A DNA stretch of 64,000 nt. It comes from Nocardioides sp. Iso805N. Its GTDB lineage: Bacteria > Actinomycetota > Actinomycetes > Propionibacteriales > Nocardioidaceae. The notes under the pieces were generated by a model. The model did not search any database. It saw nothing but the letters and a program-made list of their open reading frames with translations, and was not told where the DNA came from. Position numbers and translations under genes: made by a program. This document shows, in pieces, positions 20,474 through 29,449 of the stretch (the stretch's first letter is position 1; each line of letters begins with the position of its first letter). Location of the stretch: the NCBI RefSeq assembly GCF_000364605.1, contig NZ_KB822576.1, positions 620,001 to 684,000 of the forward strand. Direction: 5' to 3'.

Positions 20474-20523
20474 GCAATGAGCGTGCCTGCTCCATCACCG
20501 CAGGGGCAGGGGCCGACGGCTGT

Positions 20524-20545
20524 GTTCGCCGACTGTTCAGGCCCG
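20524..20545. promoter_or_regulatory. PHO-box-like 11-base direct repeat upstream of PiT copy 1
   Basis: GTTCGCCGACT followed by GTTCAGGCCCG: the GTTC cores start exactly 11 bases apart (20524 and 20535), the period of PhoP boxes (GTTCACC repeats) in Streptomyces. The second repeat is degenerate. The same spacing occurs upstream of copy 2. Confidence 0.45.
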
Positions 20546-20551
20546 CTTAAC

Positions 20552-20836
20552 TCAAGCCGGCTTCTCGGTGATCTGCGGGATGACGTGGGTGAAGGAGACA
20601 TCCTTGCCCTGCCCGCTGGCGACGATGAACAGCAGCCCGGAGACCACGCCGTAGGCCACCACGAGGAGCAGTACGCCGGCGACCGCGCGGCCGATGATCA
20701 CCCGCCCGCTGGCCAGCGAGCGGATGGCGAGGGCGAAGACGGCCGGCAGACCGGCGCCGAGGATGAGGCTGGCGAGCAGCACCTTCCAGAGGGCGTCCAG
20801 GGCCAGCCGGACGTCCTGTCCGAATGCGTCGCTCAT
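20552..20836 (-). CDS. Small membrane protein of the second PiT module (Rv0544c-like)
   Basis: A 94-residue paralogue of the protein at 18868, with helices at about 14-42 and 52-74 and the conserved ends DVRLALDALWKVLLASL and GQGKDVSF. The central Gly-rich loop is shorter. Its ATG overlaps the PiT copy 2 stop by 4 bases (ATGA), so the two are translationally coupled, stronger evidence for a joint function than in module 1, where a 55-base gap exists. No DUF3349 gene follows this copy. Confidence 0.87.
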   Translation of the reverse strand: MSDAFGQDVRLALDALWKVLLASLILGAGLPAVFALAIRSLASGRVIIGRAVAGVLLLVVAYGVVSGLLFIVASGQGKDVSFTHVIPQITEKPA

Positions 20837-22065
20837 CGGTTGCCTCCCCGCACGAGGTCGGCCGGGACGTTGGGCGCGGCCTGGTCGATCTCCCAGGCAT
20901 CGGTGACGTTGTGCGCTCCCACGTCCTGCCGGCGCGAGCGGAGGTAGAGGTAGCCAGCGACGCCGAGCAGCACCACCACCTCGACAACCGAGCCCACCGC
21001 CAGACCGAAGAGGTGGCCCACGATCCACATCGTGCCGCCGACGATCGCGGCGGCCGGGACGGTGAGGAGCCAGGCACCGACCATGCGACGCGCCGTACTC
21101 CAGCGGACGCTGGCGCCCGGCTTGCCGAGCCCCGCGCCCACGATCGAACCGCTGGCGACGTGGGTGGTGGAGAGCGCGAAGCCGAGGTGGCTCGAGGCGA
21201 GGATGACCGCGGCGGTCGAGGCATCGGCCGCCACGCCCTGACGCGGCTCGATGTCGACCAGGCCCTTGCCCAGGGTGCGGATGATCCGCCAGCCGCCGAG
21301 GTAGGTGCCGAGCGCTATCGCGACGGCGCAGACGACCTTCACCCAGAGCGGGATCGAGGTCAGGCTGTTCCAGTGGCCGGTCGCGATCAGCGCCAGGGTG
21401 ATCACGCCCATCGTCTTCTGCGCATCGTTGGTCCCGTGCGCCAGGCTGACCAGCGAAGCCGTGCCGACCTGACCCCAGCGGAACCCGCGGTTGACCTGCT
21501 TCACGGCCACCCCGGCGACGATCCGGAAGACCGCGAACGTGCCCAGGCAGGCCACGAGCACGGCCACGACCGGGCTCGCCACGCCGGGCAGCAGGATCTT
21601 GCCGACCACGCCGTCGAGCTTGGTGCCGTCGCCGACCCAGTTCACGCCCTCCCAGCCGCTGCTGACGATGGTCGCGCCGATCAGGCCTCCCAGCAGTGCG
21701 TGCGAGGAGCTCGACGGCAGGCCGAGCAGCCAGGTCAGCATGTTCCAGACGATCCCGCCGATCAGCCCCGCCAGCACGATCGCCAGCAGCTTGTCGCCGG
21801 ACATCGTCAGCGAGTCCTGTGCCGAGGTCGCGTGCGAGTCGAAGGTCTTGACCACCGCATTGGTCACGGTGAGGGCGACCGAGACCGAGAGGAACGCGCC
21901 GAGGAGGTTCATCACCGCCGAGACGGCCACTGCGACGCGGGGCTTGAGCGCCCCTGTGGCGATCGAGGCGGCCATCGCGTTGCCGGTGTCGTGGAACCCG
22001 TTGGTGAAATCGAAGCCCAGTGCGGTCGCGACGACCAGCACCAGCGCCAAGGTCTCTGCACTCAC
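20833..22065 (-). CDS. Low-affinity inorganic phosphate transporter, PiT family (copy 2)
   Basis: Second PiT permease, 410 residues, with GFDFTNGFHDTGNAMAASIA and HGTNDAQKTMGVITLALIA signatures and about ten membrane helices. I chose GTG 22065 (VSAETLALVL) to match copy 1; an in-frame TTG at 22074 would add three residues. Promoter-proximal DNA carries a GTTCACC-type direct repeat (22118-22139) and a GntR/DasR-like palindrome (22184-22199), so this copy may answer to phosphate and to another signal. Coupled by ATGA to its small membrane partner. Confidence 0.95.
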   Translation of the reverse strand: MSAETLALVLVVATALGFDFTNGFHDTGNAMAASIATGALKPRVAVAVSAVMNLLGAFLSVSVALTVTNAVVKTFDSHATSAQDSLTMSGDKLLAIVLAGLIGGIVWNMLTWLLGLPSSSSHALLGGLIGATIVSSGWEGVNWVGDGTKLDGVVGKILLPGVASPVVAVLVACLGTFAVFRIVAGVAVKQVNRGFRWGQVGTASLVSLAHGTNDAQKTMGVITLALIATGHWNSLTSIPLWVKVVCAVAIALGTYLGGWRIIRTLGKGLVDIEPRQGVAADASTAAVILASSHLGFALSTTHVASGSIVGAGLGKPGASVRWSTARRMVGAWLLTVPAAAIVGGTMWIVGHLFGLAVGSVVEVVVLLGVAGYLYLRSRRQDVGAHNVTDAWEIDQAAPNVPADLVRGGNR

Positions 22066-22117
22066 GGGACACAAGGGTGTCGGCGTTTACGCCCGCGACA
22101 CGAATTCGGACGAGGCA

Positions 22118-22139
22118 GTTCACCAAGTGTTCATCTTGG
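22118..22139. promoter_or_regulatory. PHO-box-like direct repeat upstream of PiT copy 2
   Basis: GTTCACCAAGT (22118) and GTTCATCTTGG (22129) form two 11-base units; the first is a full match to the Streptomyces PhoP half-site GTTCACC. It lies about 55-75 bases upstream of the GTG, in the opposite orientation to the gene. Confidence 0.6.
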
Positions 22140-22183
22140 TCCGGGGTGGCCCGCTCCTGAGAGATCTTCCTGCCGGACCCAGG

Positions 22184-22199
22184 AGTGGTCCAGACCACC
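22184..22199. promoter_or_regulatory. DasR/GntR-type operator-like palindrome
   Basis: AGTGGTCCAGACCACC; its core TGGTCCAGACCA differs from the dre consensus TGGTCTAGACCA at one base. It lies between the end of proB and the PiT copy 2 promoter. The regulator in this genome is unknown. Confidence 0.5.
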
Positions 22200-22212
22200 C
22201 TCCGCCGAGAGG

Positions 22213-23328
22213 CTAGAGCAGCACCAGGTCGTCGCGGTGGACGACCTCGCGGGCGTACGCCGAGCCGAGCTGCGCCTCGAGCCACCGCGACGATCGGCCC
22301 ACCAGCTGCGGCAGCTCGTCGGCGTCGAAGTTGACCAGCCCACGCGCCACCACGGCGCCGTCGGGACCGACGAGGTCGACGGGATCCCCGGCGTGGAAGT
22401 CGCCGCGGGCACCGGTGATCCCCGCCGCCAGCAGGGAGGCACCACGCTCGCGGACGGCGCGGACCGCGCCCTCGTCGAGGCCGACGGACCCCATCGGCTC
22501 GGTGGCGTGCTCGAGCCACAGCAGCCGGGTAGGACGCCGCTTGCCGGTGGCGTGGAACAGTGTCCCGACCGGCTCGCCGGCGAGCGCGGCGCGCGCCTTC
22601 GGCGCCGAGGTCAGCACCACCGGGATGCCCGCCTCCACGGCGATCCGGGCCGCCTCCAGCTTGGTCACCATGCCGCCGGTGCCGACACCCGCGCTGCCGG
22701 TCTTGCCGACCGTGACGTCGGTGAGGTCGTCCATCGACGCGACCTCGGCCACGAGGCGGGCACCGGGCTGGGACGGCGGGGCGTCGTACAGGCCCTCGAC
22801 GTCGCTGAGCAGGACGAGCAGGTCGGCGTGGACCAGGTGGGCCACCAGCGCGGCGAGCCGGTCGTTGTCGCCGAACCGGATCTCGGTGGTCGCCACGGTG
22901 TCGTTCTCGTTGACGATCGGCAGGACGCCCAGATCGAGCAGCGTGGTGAAGGTCTGGGAAGCGTTGCGGTAGTGACTGCGTCGGGTCACGTCATCGACCG
23001 TGAGCAGGACCTGCCCGGCGATCAGCCCGTGCCTGGCCAGCTCCTCGGTGTAGCGGTGCACCAGCAGCCCCTGGCCGACCGAGGCGGCCGCCTGCTGGGC
23101 TGCCAGTGCCTTGGGCCGCTTGGGCAGGCCCAGCGGTGCCAGGCCTGCGGCGATGGCGCCCGAGGAGACGAGCACCACCTCGGCGCCACGGGCCCGCACC
23201 CCTGCCAGTACGTCGACCAGCACCGAGAGCCGCTCCGGGTCGATGCCGCCGTCGACAGTGGTCAGTGAGGACGAGCCCACCTTGACCACGACCCGCTTGG
23301 CACCGGTGACCGCAGGCCTGAGGCTCAC
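22213..23328 (-). CDS. proB: Glutamate 5-kinase
   Basis: First committed enzyme of proline synthesis, phosphorylating glutamate. The 371 residues include the amino-acid-kinase core ([53 protein letters not shown]) and a C-terminal PUA domain (about 275-371). The start overlaps the obg stop by 4 bases. The expected proA is not next to it in this window; the PiT block follows instead. Regulation by proline feedback is a family property. Confidence 0.97.
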   Translation of the reverse strand: MSLRPAVTGAKRVVVKVGSSSLTTVDGGIDPERLSVLVDVLAGVRARGAEVVLVSSGAIAAGLAPLGLPKRPKALAAQQAAASVGQGLLVHRYTEELARHGLIAGQVLLTVDDVTRRSHYRNASQTFTTLLDLGVLPIVNENDTVATTEIRFGDNDRLAALVAHLVHADLLVLLSDVEGLYDAPPSQPGARLVAEVASMDDLTDVTVGKTGSAGVGTGGMVTKLEAARIAVEAGIPVVLTSAPKARAALAGEPVGTLFHATGKRRPTRLLWLEHATEPMGSVGLDEGAVRAVRERGASLLAAGITGARGDFHAGDPVDLVGPDGAVVARGLVNFDADELPQLVGRSSRWLEAQLGSAYAREVVHRDDLVLL

Positions 23329-24929
23329 TCCTGCTCCTCGCCGGCCCGATCCTCGACAGCCCGATCCTCGACAGCCGTGCTGGGGTCGCTCTCCGAGAGG
23401 TCGAAGGCGTCGGCGTCGGGGTCCTCCTCCGAGCCGATCTCGTAGCCGTAGGTGCCGTCGACGTAGTTGAACTTGTCGAGGCGGCGGGCGACGTCGGCGC
23501 GGGTCTCGTTCTCGCCGCGCTCGGGCATCTGCTCCTGGATGTCGCGACGGCGCTGGGCGGCGGGGCGATCCTCGCGCAGACGCTGGTCCTCGCCACGGCG
23601 ACCCAGCATCTCGGCGCCGGCTTCGATCGAGGGCCGGAAGTCGAAGACGACGGCGTTCGAGCCGGGGTCGCCGATCATGACGGTGTCGCCCTCCTGAGCG
23701 CCGAGCTTGGCGAGCTGGGTCTCGACGCCGAGCCGGTTGAGCCGGTCCGCGAGGTAGCCCACGGCCTCCTCGTTGTTGAAGTCCGTCTGCCGCACCCAGC
23801 GCTCGGGCTTCTGACCGCGCACGACGTAGCCGTCGTCGGTCTGGGTGATGGTGAAGTCGGCCCCGCCCTTGTCCAGGTGCGGTCGCAGCACGATCCGCTG
23901 CGGCTCGACGGCCGGCTTCTCGGTGCGCGACGCGGCGACGAGCTCGGCCATCGCGAAGATCAGCTCGCGGGTCCCCTCCCCCGACGCGGCGGAGATGTCG
24001 AAGACGCGGTAGCCCTTCTCCTCGATCTCCTCGCGGGTGATGTCGGCCAGGTCGCGGCCGTCAGGCACGTCGATCTTGTTGAGCGCGACCAGGCGCGGAC
24101 GGTCCTCGAGGCCGCCGTAACGAGCCAGCTCGTCCTCGATCACGTCCAGGTCGTCGACCGGGTTGCGGCCCGGCTCGATCGAGGCCGTGTCGATGACGTG
24201 CACCAGCGCGGCACAGCGCTCGATGTGGCGGAGGAACTCGTGTCCGAGACCACGCCCCTCGGCGGCGCCCTCGATCAGCCCCGGTACGTCGGCGACGGTG
24301 AAGGTGGTGTCTCCGGCGCGCACGACACCGAGGTTCGGCACCAGCGTGGTGAAGGGGTAGTCGGCGATCTTCGGACGCGCCCGCGAGATCGATGCGATCA
24401 GGCTGGACTTGCCCGCACTCGGGAAGCCGACCAGGCCGATGTCGGCGACGACCTTGAGCTCGAGCCCGATCTCGCGCTCCTCGCCCGGCTCGCCGAGCAG
24501 GGCGAAGCCGGGAGCCTTGCGCTTCGAGGAGGCCAGCGCCGCATTGCCGAGGCCGCCTCGGCCGCCCTCTGCGAGCACCAGCTCGGTCCCGGTGCCCACC
24601 ATGTCGGCGAGCACGTTGCCCTGCATGTCGGTGACGACGGTGCCGTCCGGCACGGAGAGGACGATGTCCTCGCCGTGCGCGCCGTTGCGGAAGTTGCCGC
24701 CGGCCTGGCCGCCGTTGCCGGCGCGACGCTTGGGGCTGTGGTGGTAATCGATCAGCGTGGTGACGTCAGGGTCGACCCGCAGGATCACCGACCCACCGGG
24801 ACCTCCGTTGCCACCGTCGGGGCCACCGAGGGGCTTGAACTTCTCGCGGTGGACCGAGGCCACACCGTGACCGCCGCGGCCAGCGCTGACGTGCAGCGTG
24901 ACGCGATCGACGAAGGTGGGCACAGCCAT
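23325..24929 (-). CDS. obg: Obg/CgtA ribosome-assembly GTPase
   Basis: Essential GTPase acting on the 50S subunit and in growth control. The 534 residues have the Gly-rich Obg fold ([16 protein letters not shown]; 1-160), the G domain with P-loop [27 protein letters not shown] and NKID, the OCT domain (about 340-425) and a long acidic, charged C-terminal tail (to 534), common in actinobacteria. ATG 24929 ([10 protein letters not shown]) is the family start; the longer in-frame reading from 25010 is rejected. It is coupled to proB by ATGA. Confidence 0.97.
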   Translation of the reverse strand: MAVPTFVDRVTLHVSAGRGGHGVASVHREKFKPLGGPDGGNGGPGGSVILRVDPDVTTLIDYHHSPKRRAGNGGQAGGNFRNGAHGEDIVLSVPDGTVVTDMQGNVLADMVGTGTELVLAEGGRGGLGNAALASSKRKAPGFALLGEPGEEREIGLELKVVADIGLVGFPSAGKSSLIASISRARPKIADYPFTTLVPNLGVVRAGDTTFTVADVPGLIEGAAEGRGLGHEFLRHIERCAALVHVIDTASIEPGRNPVDDLDVIEDELARYGGLEDRPRLVALNKIDVPDGRDLADITREEIEEKGYRVFDISAASGEGTRELIFAMAELVAASRTEKPAVEPQRIVLRPHLDKGGADFTITQTDDGYVVRGQKPERWVRQTDFNNEEAVGYLADRLNRLGVETQLAKLGAQEGDTVMIGDPGSNAVVFDFRPSIEAGAEMLGRRGEDQRLREDRPAAQRRRDIQEQMPERGENETRADVARRLDKFNYVDGTYGYEIGSEEDPDADAFDLSESDPSTAVEDRAVEDRAGEEQE

Positions 24930-25056
24930 GGGAGGACTCCGTTGAATCGGGGATTTTTTATGGGTGAGTCGGGAGTTGTGCAGAAAATGAGGATCGGGAG
25001 TCCCGGCCAATCGGCCGAAACTCCCGACTCAACGGTGCAAAAGTCCCGACTCGATG

Positions 25057-25314
25057 TCAGGCCTGCGGAACGACGATGTTGACGACGCGGCGACCGCGGC
25101 GGGTGCCGAACTCGACAGCACCGGCCTCGAGCGCGAACAGGGTGTCGTCGCCACCACGGCCGACGTTGGCGCCCGGGTGGAAGTGGGTGCCACGCTGGCG
25201 GACGATGATCTCGCCGGCGTTGACCAGCTGGCCGCCGTAGCGCTTCACGCCGAGGCGCTGGGAGTTGGAGTCGCGGCCGTTCTTGGTGGACGCCGCGCCC
25301 TTCTTGTGTGCCAT
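25057..25314 (-). CDS. rpmA: 50S ribosomal protein L27
   Basis: L27 of the large subunit, whose N-terminal tail reaches the peptidyl-transferase centre. The 85-residue product reads [20 protein letters not shown] and [20 protein letters not shown], both diagnostic. There is no Firmicutes-type cleavable extension. Lies 37 bases after rplU, with about 127 bases before obg; this spacer contains a GACTCCCGA / TCGGGAGTC-type inverted repeat around 24968-25031 that may attenuate transcription into obg. Confidence 0.98.
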   Translation of the reverse strand: MAHKKGAASTKNGRDSNSQRLGVKRYGGQLVNAGEIIVRQRGTHFHPGANVGRGGDDTLFALEAGAVEFGTRRGRRVVNIVVPQA

Positions 25315-25351
25315 CTCTTCAGTCCTTCAGTGCTCGAGTGAGATCGACGCC

Positions 25352-25654
25352 TCAGGCGTTGATCGCGGTGACCTTGACCTGGGTGTACTTCTGGCGGTGA
25401 CCCTGGCGCTTCTTGTAACCGGTCTTGTTCTTGTACTTCTGGATGACGATCTTCGGACCCTTGAAGCCGCCGACGACCTCAGCGGTGACCGAAGCCTTGT
25501 CCAGGCCGGTCGAGGTCACGTTCTCGCCGTCGACCACGAGCACGACCGGCAGGGTCAGGGACTCGCCGACACCCGTCGCGACCTTGTCGATCTCGATGAC
25601 GTCGCCGACGGCAACCTTCTGCTGGGTGGCGCCAGCCTTCACGATCGCGTACAC
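25352..25654 (-). CDS. rplU: 50S ribosomal protein L21
   Basis: L21 of the large ribosomal subunit, 100 residues from GTG 25654 ([20 protein letters not shown]), ending [16 protein letters not shown]. The family normally begins MYAIV, and AAGGAG stands exactly six bases upstream of this GTG. In-frame ATGs at 25669 and 25705 are therefore unlikely: the first would place the ribosome binding site inside the gene. Operon with rpmA and obg, downstream of rne. Confidence 0.96.
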   Translation of the reverse strand: MYAIVKAGATQQKVAVGDVIEIDKVATGVGESLTLPVVLVVDGENVTSTGLDKASVTAEVVGGFKGPKIVIQKYKNKTGYKKRQGHRQKYTQVKVTAINA

Positions 25655-25775
25655 CGCGGTCTCCTTCATCTGCTTGCCGAACTCAAATCCATGGGTCTGC
25701 GGCACACGTCGACCCCGAATTCGGAGATGGGATGCTCGCAGTGGACGTGCAGCGCACGCCGAGAATCAATAGTAC

Positions 25776-25820
25776 GGATGGCCGCCGATCACCGCAAAAC
25801 GCGGCGTACGACGGCCATCC
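25776..25820 (-). terminator. Hairpin after rne
   Basis: A 12-pair stem (25776-25787 with 25809-25820, one G-U) containing an inner GC stem around a short loop, just after the rne stop and before rplU. It could end rne transcription or act as the rplU leader. Confidence 0.6.
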
Positions 25821-25841
25821 GATCTCGATCGTGAGACAGGG

Positions 25842-28800
25842 TCAGCGCTTGCGCGCGCCCCGCTTCTTGACCGGGACGTGCTCCACCGGGTGCTCGTCCT
25901 CGCCGCCCTCCTGGGCGCCAGGGGCGTCCTGGGCGGGCGTGTGCGCGGCGGACGGCTCCGGGGTGGTCACCGACCGGCTTGCACCCCGGCGCGTGCGGGT
26001 GATCACCCTCGGCGGCTCCGGCGTGGACACCTCGGGCGCAGGTACGGCGGCGGGTTCCGGCGTGATGATCACCGGCGCGACCGTCGCGGTATCGGCCGAG
26101 CCCCCTGCGGGGCGGCTGGCGCCGCGGCGACGCCGGGTGCGGGTCACCACCTTCACGGTCGGCGTATCAGCGGGCTCAGTGGACGGGGTCTGCTCGACCG
26201 GCTCCTTCGAGGTGTCCTCGAACTCCTCGACCACCAGCGCCTCGGCCGGCTCGGAGCTCTCGACGGCATCGCTGGCTTGGACCTCGGGGACCTCGGCCGC
26301 CGCGTTGGAGTCGGCGATGGTCTCCAACGCCTCCTCCTCGTGGTGGCGCGCCATCGCCGCGAACTCCGCGGGGGTCGGCGCCCGGTGCGGGTCGGTGCCG
26401 TCCTGCGCCGACTGCTGATCGCTGTCGTCGCCGACGTTGTCGTTGCCGCTGTCGTTGTCGTTGTCGTTGTTCTTGCCACGACCGCCGCGACGCCGCGAGC
26501 GACGCGGCTCATCGGGGGCGACGCCGGAGCTCTTGCCCTCCTCGACCGGGTGGTCGTGCACGACCAGGCCGCGACCGTGACAGTGGGTGCAGGTCTCGGA
26601 GAAGGCCTCCAGGAGGCCGGTGCCGATCCGCTTGCGGGTCATCTGCACCAGGCCCAGCGAGGTCACCTCGGCGACCTGGTGACGGGTGCGGTCACGGCCC
26701 AGGCACTCGACCAGCCGGCGCAGCACCAGGTCACGGTTGGACTCCAGCACCATGTCGATGAAGTCGACCACGATGATGCCGCCGATGTCGCGCAGCCGCA
26801 GCTGGCGCACGATCTCCTCGGCCGCCTCGAGGTTGTTCTTGGTGACGGTCTCCTCGAGGTTGCCCCCCGACCCGGTGAACTTGCCGGTGTTGACGTCGAC
26901 GACCGTCATCGCCTCGGTGCGGTCGATGATCAGCGAACCACCGGATGGCAGCCACACCTTGCGGTCCAGGCCCTTGGCGATCTGCTCGTCGATCCGGTAC
27001 GTCGAGAACGCGTCCTTGCCGTCCTGCCCCGGAACGAACCGCTGCAGCCGGTCGCCCAGGTCGGGAGCGACGTGCTCGACGTACCCCTTGACCGTCTCCC
27101 ACGCTTCCGCGCCCTGGATGACGAGCTTGGTGAAGTCCTCGGTGAAGAGGTCGCGCACCACCTTGAGCGTGAGGTCGGGCTCGCCGTAGAGCATCTGGGG
27201 AGCGTTCCCCCGAGCCTTGGCCTCGATGTCCTCCCAGCGGGCCTTGAGCCGCTCGACGTCGCGGGTCAGCTCGTCCTCGGAGGCACCCTCGGCCGCGGTG
27301 CGGACGATGACGCCCGCGGACTCGGGGACGATCTCCTTGAGCAGGGACTTGAGCCGGTTGCGCTCGGTGTCGGGCAGCTTGCGGGAGATACCCGAGGTGG
27401 TGCCGTCGGGGACGTAGACCAGGAAGCGGCCGGCCAGCGAGATCTGGCTGGTGAGACGGGCGCCCTTGTGACCGATCGGGTCCTTGGTCACCTGCACCAG
27501 GACGGTCTGGCCCGAGCTCAGCACCGACTCGATCTTGCGCTGCTGGCCGTCCTTGTGGCCGAGCGCGGCCCAGTTGACCTCGCCGGCGTAGAGGACAGCG
27601 TTGCGGCCCTTGCCGATGTCGACGAAGGCGGCCTCCATGCTCGGCAGCACGTTCTGCACGCGGCCGAGATAGATGTTGCCGATCAGCGAGGTCTGCGACT
27701 CACGGGCGACGTAGTGCTCCACGAGGACCTTGTCCTCGAGCACGCCGATCTGGGTCAGGTCATCGCGCTGGCGGATCACCATCACGCGCTCGACCGACTC
27801 GCGGCGGGCCAGGAACTCGGCCTCGCTCACGATCGGCGCACGGCGGCGGCCGGCCTCGCGGCCCTCGCGGCGGCGCTGCTTCTTGGCCTCGAGCCGGGTC
27901 GAGCCGGAGACAGCGGTGATCTGCTGCTCGAGCGGGCGCGACTCGCGCACCTTGGTGACGGTGTTGTCCGGGTCGTCCTCGGTGTTGCCACCGCCCGAGT
28001 CGCCGGCGCGACGACGACGGCGGCGACGACGCGAGGAGCCGCCCTCGGCCTGCTCCTCGTCCTCGGCCTGCTCCTCGGCGTCCTCGGAGGACTCCTCGTC
28101 GTTGTCGTCGGTCTCGCCACCGGCACCCTCGCCCGACTTGCGTCGGCGACGGCCACCGCGGCGGCGACGACGGCGGCCCGACGTTCCGGACTCGTCAGCG
28201 TCGTCGGTCTCGTCCGTGCTCTCGTCGTCGAGGTCGGCCTGGGCCGCGGCCTCGTCACCGACCGCGTCCGCCTCGACGGCGGCGGCCTCGACCAGGTCGG
28301 CGGCCTCCTCGGGCGCCTCCGTGGCGGCTTCGTCAGCGGTCTCCTCGACCTGCTTCTTCGCGGCCCGCTTGCGGGGGGCGCGCTTGCGCGGCGTCTTCTC
28401 GGGGGCCTGGAACAGCACGCCGAGCGCTCCGTCGGCCGAGCCTCCGTCGCCTGCGGCGGCTGCCTCGGGAATCGCCTCGGCAGGCACGGCGCCCAGCGCC
28501 TCGTCGGGGGTGTCGAGCTGAGCCTCGACCGGGCTCTGCGCCCGACCGGCGGCAGCCCTCTTGGTCGTCCGCTTCGCGGGCGCCTTGGTGGCGGCGGCCT
28601 TGGTCGCCGTGCGCTTGGCGGCGGTCCTGGTTGCGGCGGCTTCCTCCGCGGCCGGCTCGACCACGGCCTCGACGGCAGCGTCAGTGTCGGCGACCTCGAC
28701 GGCGGCCGCCTTCTTGGCAGCCGTCTTCTTCGCGGTGGTGGTCTTCTTGGCCGCAGTCTTGCGCGCCGCAGCCTTCTTCGCCGGCGCGGCGGACTCGGTC

Positions 28801-29120
28801 GCGGCAGGCTCGGCTGCCGGCAGATCGAGCAGCGGCTGGTCCGGCGACTCGGCCGGTGCGGCGGCGGTCTTCCTGGTGGCGCGCCTGGCCGCGGTCTTGG
28901 TGGTCGTCGCGGCAGCGTCGGCGCCGCTGACCTCGACTGCGGCCGTCTTCTTGGCCGGCGCCTTCTTCGCTGCAGGGGTCTTCTTGGCCGCCGCAGTCGT
29001 CTTCTTCGTTGCGGCCTTCTTGGCCGCCGCCTTCTTGGCCGGCGCGGTGCCCCCCTCGGGGGTGCCCGCAGCCTGCTCGGCGCTGTTGTTCTGGGTGTCG
29101 ACGCTTGATTCGTCGGCCAT
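25842..29120 (-). CDS. rne: Ribonuclease E/G family protein
   Basis: Endoribonuclease for mRNA decay and rRNA maturation, 1092 residues. The first 425 or so are disordered: Lys/Ala-rich blocks of KKAAAKKAATKK type (28-60 and 120-150), then acidic patches and Arg-rich strings. The catalytic core starts near 430: S1 domain (GNIYLGRVQNVLPSMEAAFV), 5' sensor, DNase I-like motif VVDFIDM near 782 and the zinc-link CTHCHG near 843. A basic C-terminal tail follows. N-terminal placement of the scaffold region is typical for actinobacteria. Head of the rplU-rpmA-obg-proB cluster. Confidence 0.96.
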   Translation of the reverse strand: MADESSVDTQNNSAEQAAGTPEGGTAPAKKAAAKKAATKKTTAAAKKTPAAKKAPAKKTAAVEVSGADAAATTTKTAARRATRKTAAAPAESPDQPLLDLPAAEPAATESAAPAKKAAARKTAAKKTTTAKKTAAKKAAAVEVADTDAAVEAVVEPAAEEAAATRTAAKRTATKAAATKAPAKRTTKRAAAGRAQSPVEAQLDTPDEALGAVPAEAIPEAAAAGDGGSADGALGVLFQAPEKTPRKRAPRKRAAKKQVEETADEAATEAPEEAADLVEAAAVEADAVGDEAAAQADLDDESTDETDDADESGTSGRRRRRRGGRRRRKSGEGAGGETDDNDEESSEDAEEQAEDEEQAEGGSSRRRRRRRRAGDSGGGNTEDDPDNTVTKVRESRPLEQQITAVSGSTRLEAKKQRRREGREAGRRRAPIVSEAEFLARRESVERVMVIRQRDDLTQIGVLEDKVLVEHYVARESQTSLIGNIYLGRVQNVLPSMEAAFVDIGKGRNAVLYAGEVNWAALGHKDGQQRKIESVLSSGQTVLVQVTKDPIGHKGARLTSQISLAGRFLVYVPDGTTSGISRKLPDTERNRLKSLLKEIVPESAGVIVRTAAEGASEDELTRDVERLKARWEDIEAKARGNAPQMLYGEPDLTLKVVRDLFTEDFTKLVIQGAEAWETVKGYVEHVAPDLGDRLQRFVPGQDGKDAFSTYRIDEQIAKGLDRKVWLPSGGSLIIDRTEAMTVVDVNTGKFTGSGGNLEETVTKNNLEAAEEIVRQLRLRDIGGIIVVDFIDMVLESNRDLVLRRLVECLGRDRTRHQVAEVTSLGLVQMTRKRIGTGLLEAFSETCTHCHGRGLVVHDHPVEEGKSSGVAPDEPRRSRRRGGRGKNNDNDNDSGNDNVGDDSDQQSAQDGTDPHRAPTPAEFAAMARHHEEEALETIADSNAAAEVPEVQASDAVESSEPAEALVVEEFEDTSKEPVEQTPSTEPADTPTVKVVTRTRRRRGASRPAGGSADTATVAPVIITPEPAAVPAPEVSTPEPPRVITRTRRGASRSVTTPEPSAAHTPAQDAPGAQEGGEDEHPVEHVPVKKRGARKR

Positions 29121-29449
29121 GCCGTACTCCTCGGCCCGGCCCGCGTCGTTGCGCGCACCAGGCTTGTCAGGACGCCGTCACGCCGGCCAGAGGTCGGACG
29201 TACGACGCAAAGCTTGTCGGTGGCGGCGACACCCTCCGCGGTGTGCGTCATCGAAGTGGAGACCGATTCACCTACCGCGGTCGCAGTACCCGAAGGCCGC
29301 GTCGCGGGCTGGCGAGGATCACCGCCCCGGTGTGCCGGTGCACCATCGGTTGATGTGCATCGGCGAGAACGTCGTCGGATCGTTGCCGGCGAGCGTCTGT
29401 CACACGCCCAGGCCCGTCAGCGACCGAGGCGAGTATCGCACACGAATCG
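29121..29449. other. Intergenic region upstream of rne
   Basis: No coding sequence I can support. It must hold the rne promoter. G/C-rich with several short dyads (for example TGCCGGTGCACCATCGG near 29333), but no recognised riboswitch or RNA family. A 5' UTR used for RNase E self-regulation is possible; nothing in the sequence proves it. Confidence 0.5.

Noticed and set aside
20524..20545. ClgR box before PiT copy 1 (GTTCGCCGACT)
   Set aside because: The second half required (GCG at the right spacing) is missing; the 11-base GTTC period fits a PHO-box-like repeat better.
22072..22074. TTG start for PiT copy 2
   Set aside because: GTG 22065 aligns with the GTG of copy 1 and starts the conserved SAETL sequence.
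20824..23268. Plus-strand frame opposite the second PiT module and proB
   Set aside because: Spans the antisense of three clearly real genes and their intergenic promoter; no recognisable domain.
25878..29108. Plus-strand open frame of about 1076 codons opposite rne
   Set aside because: Shadow of the Ala/Lys-rich rne gene; Leu/Gly/Arg-rich low-complexity product and no ribosome site.
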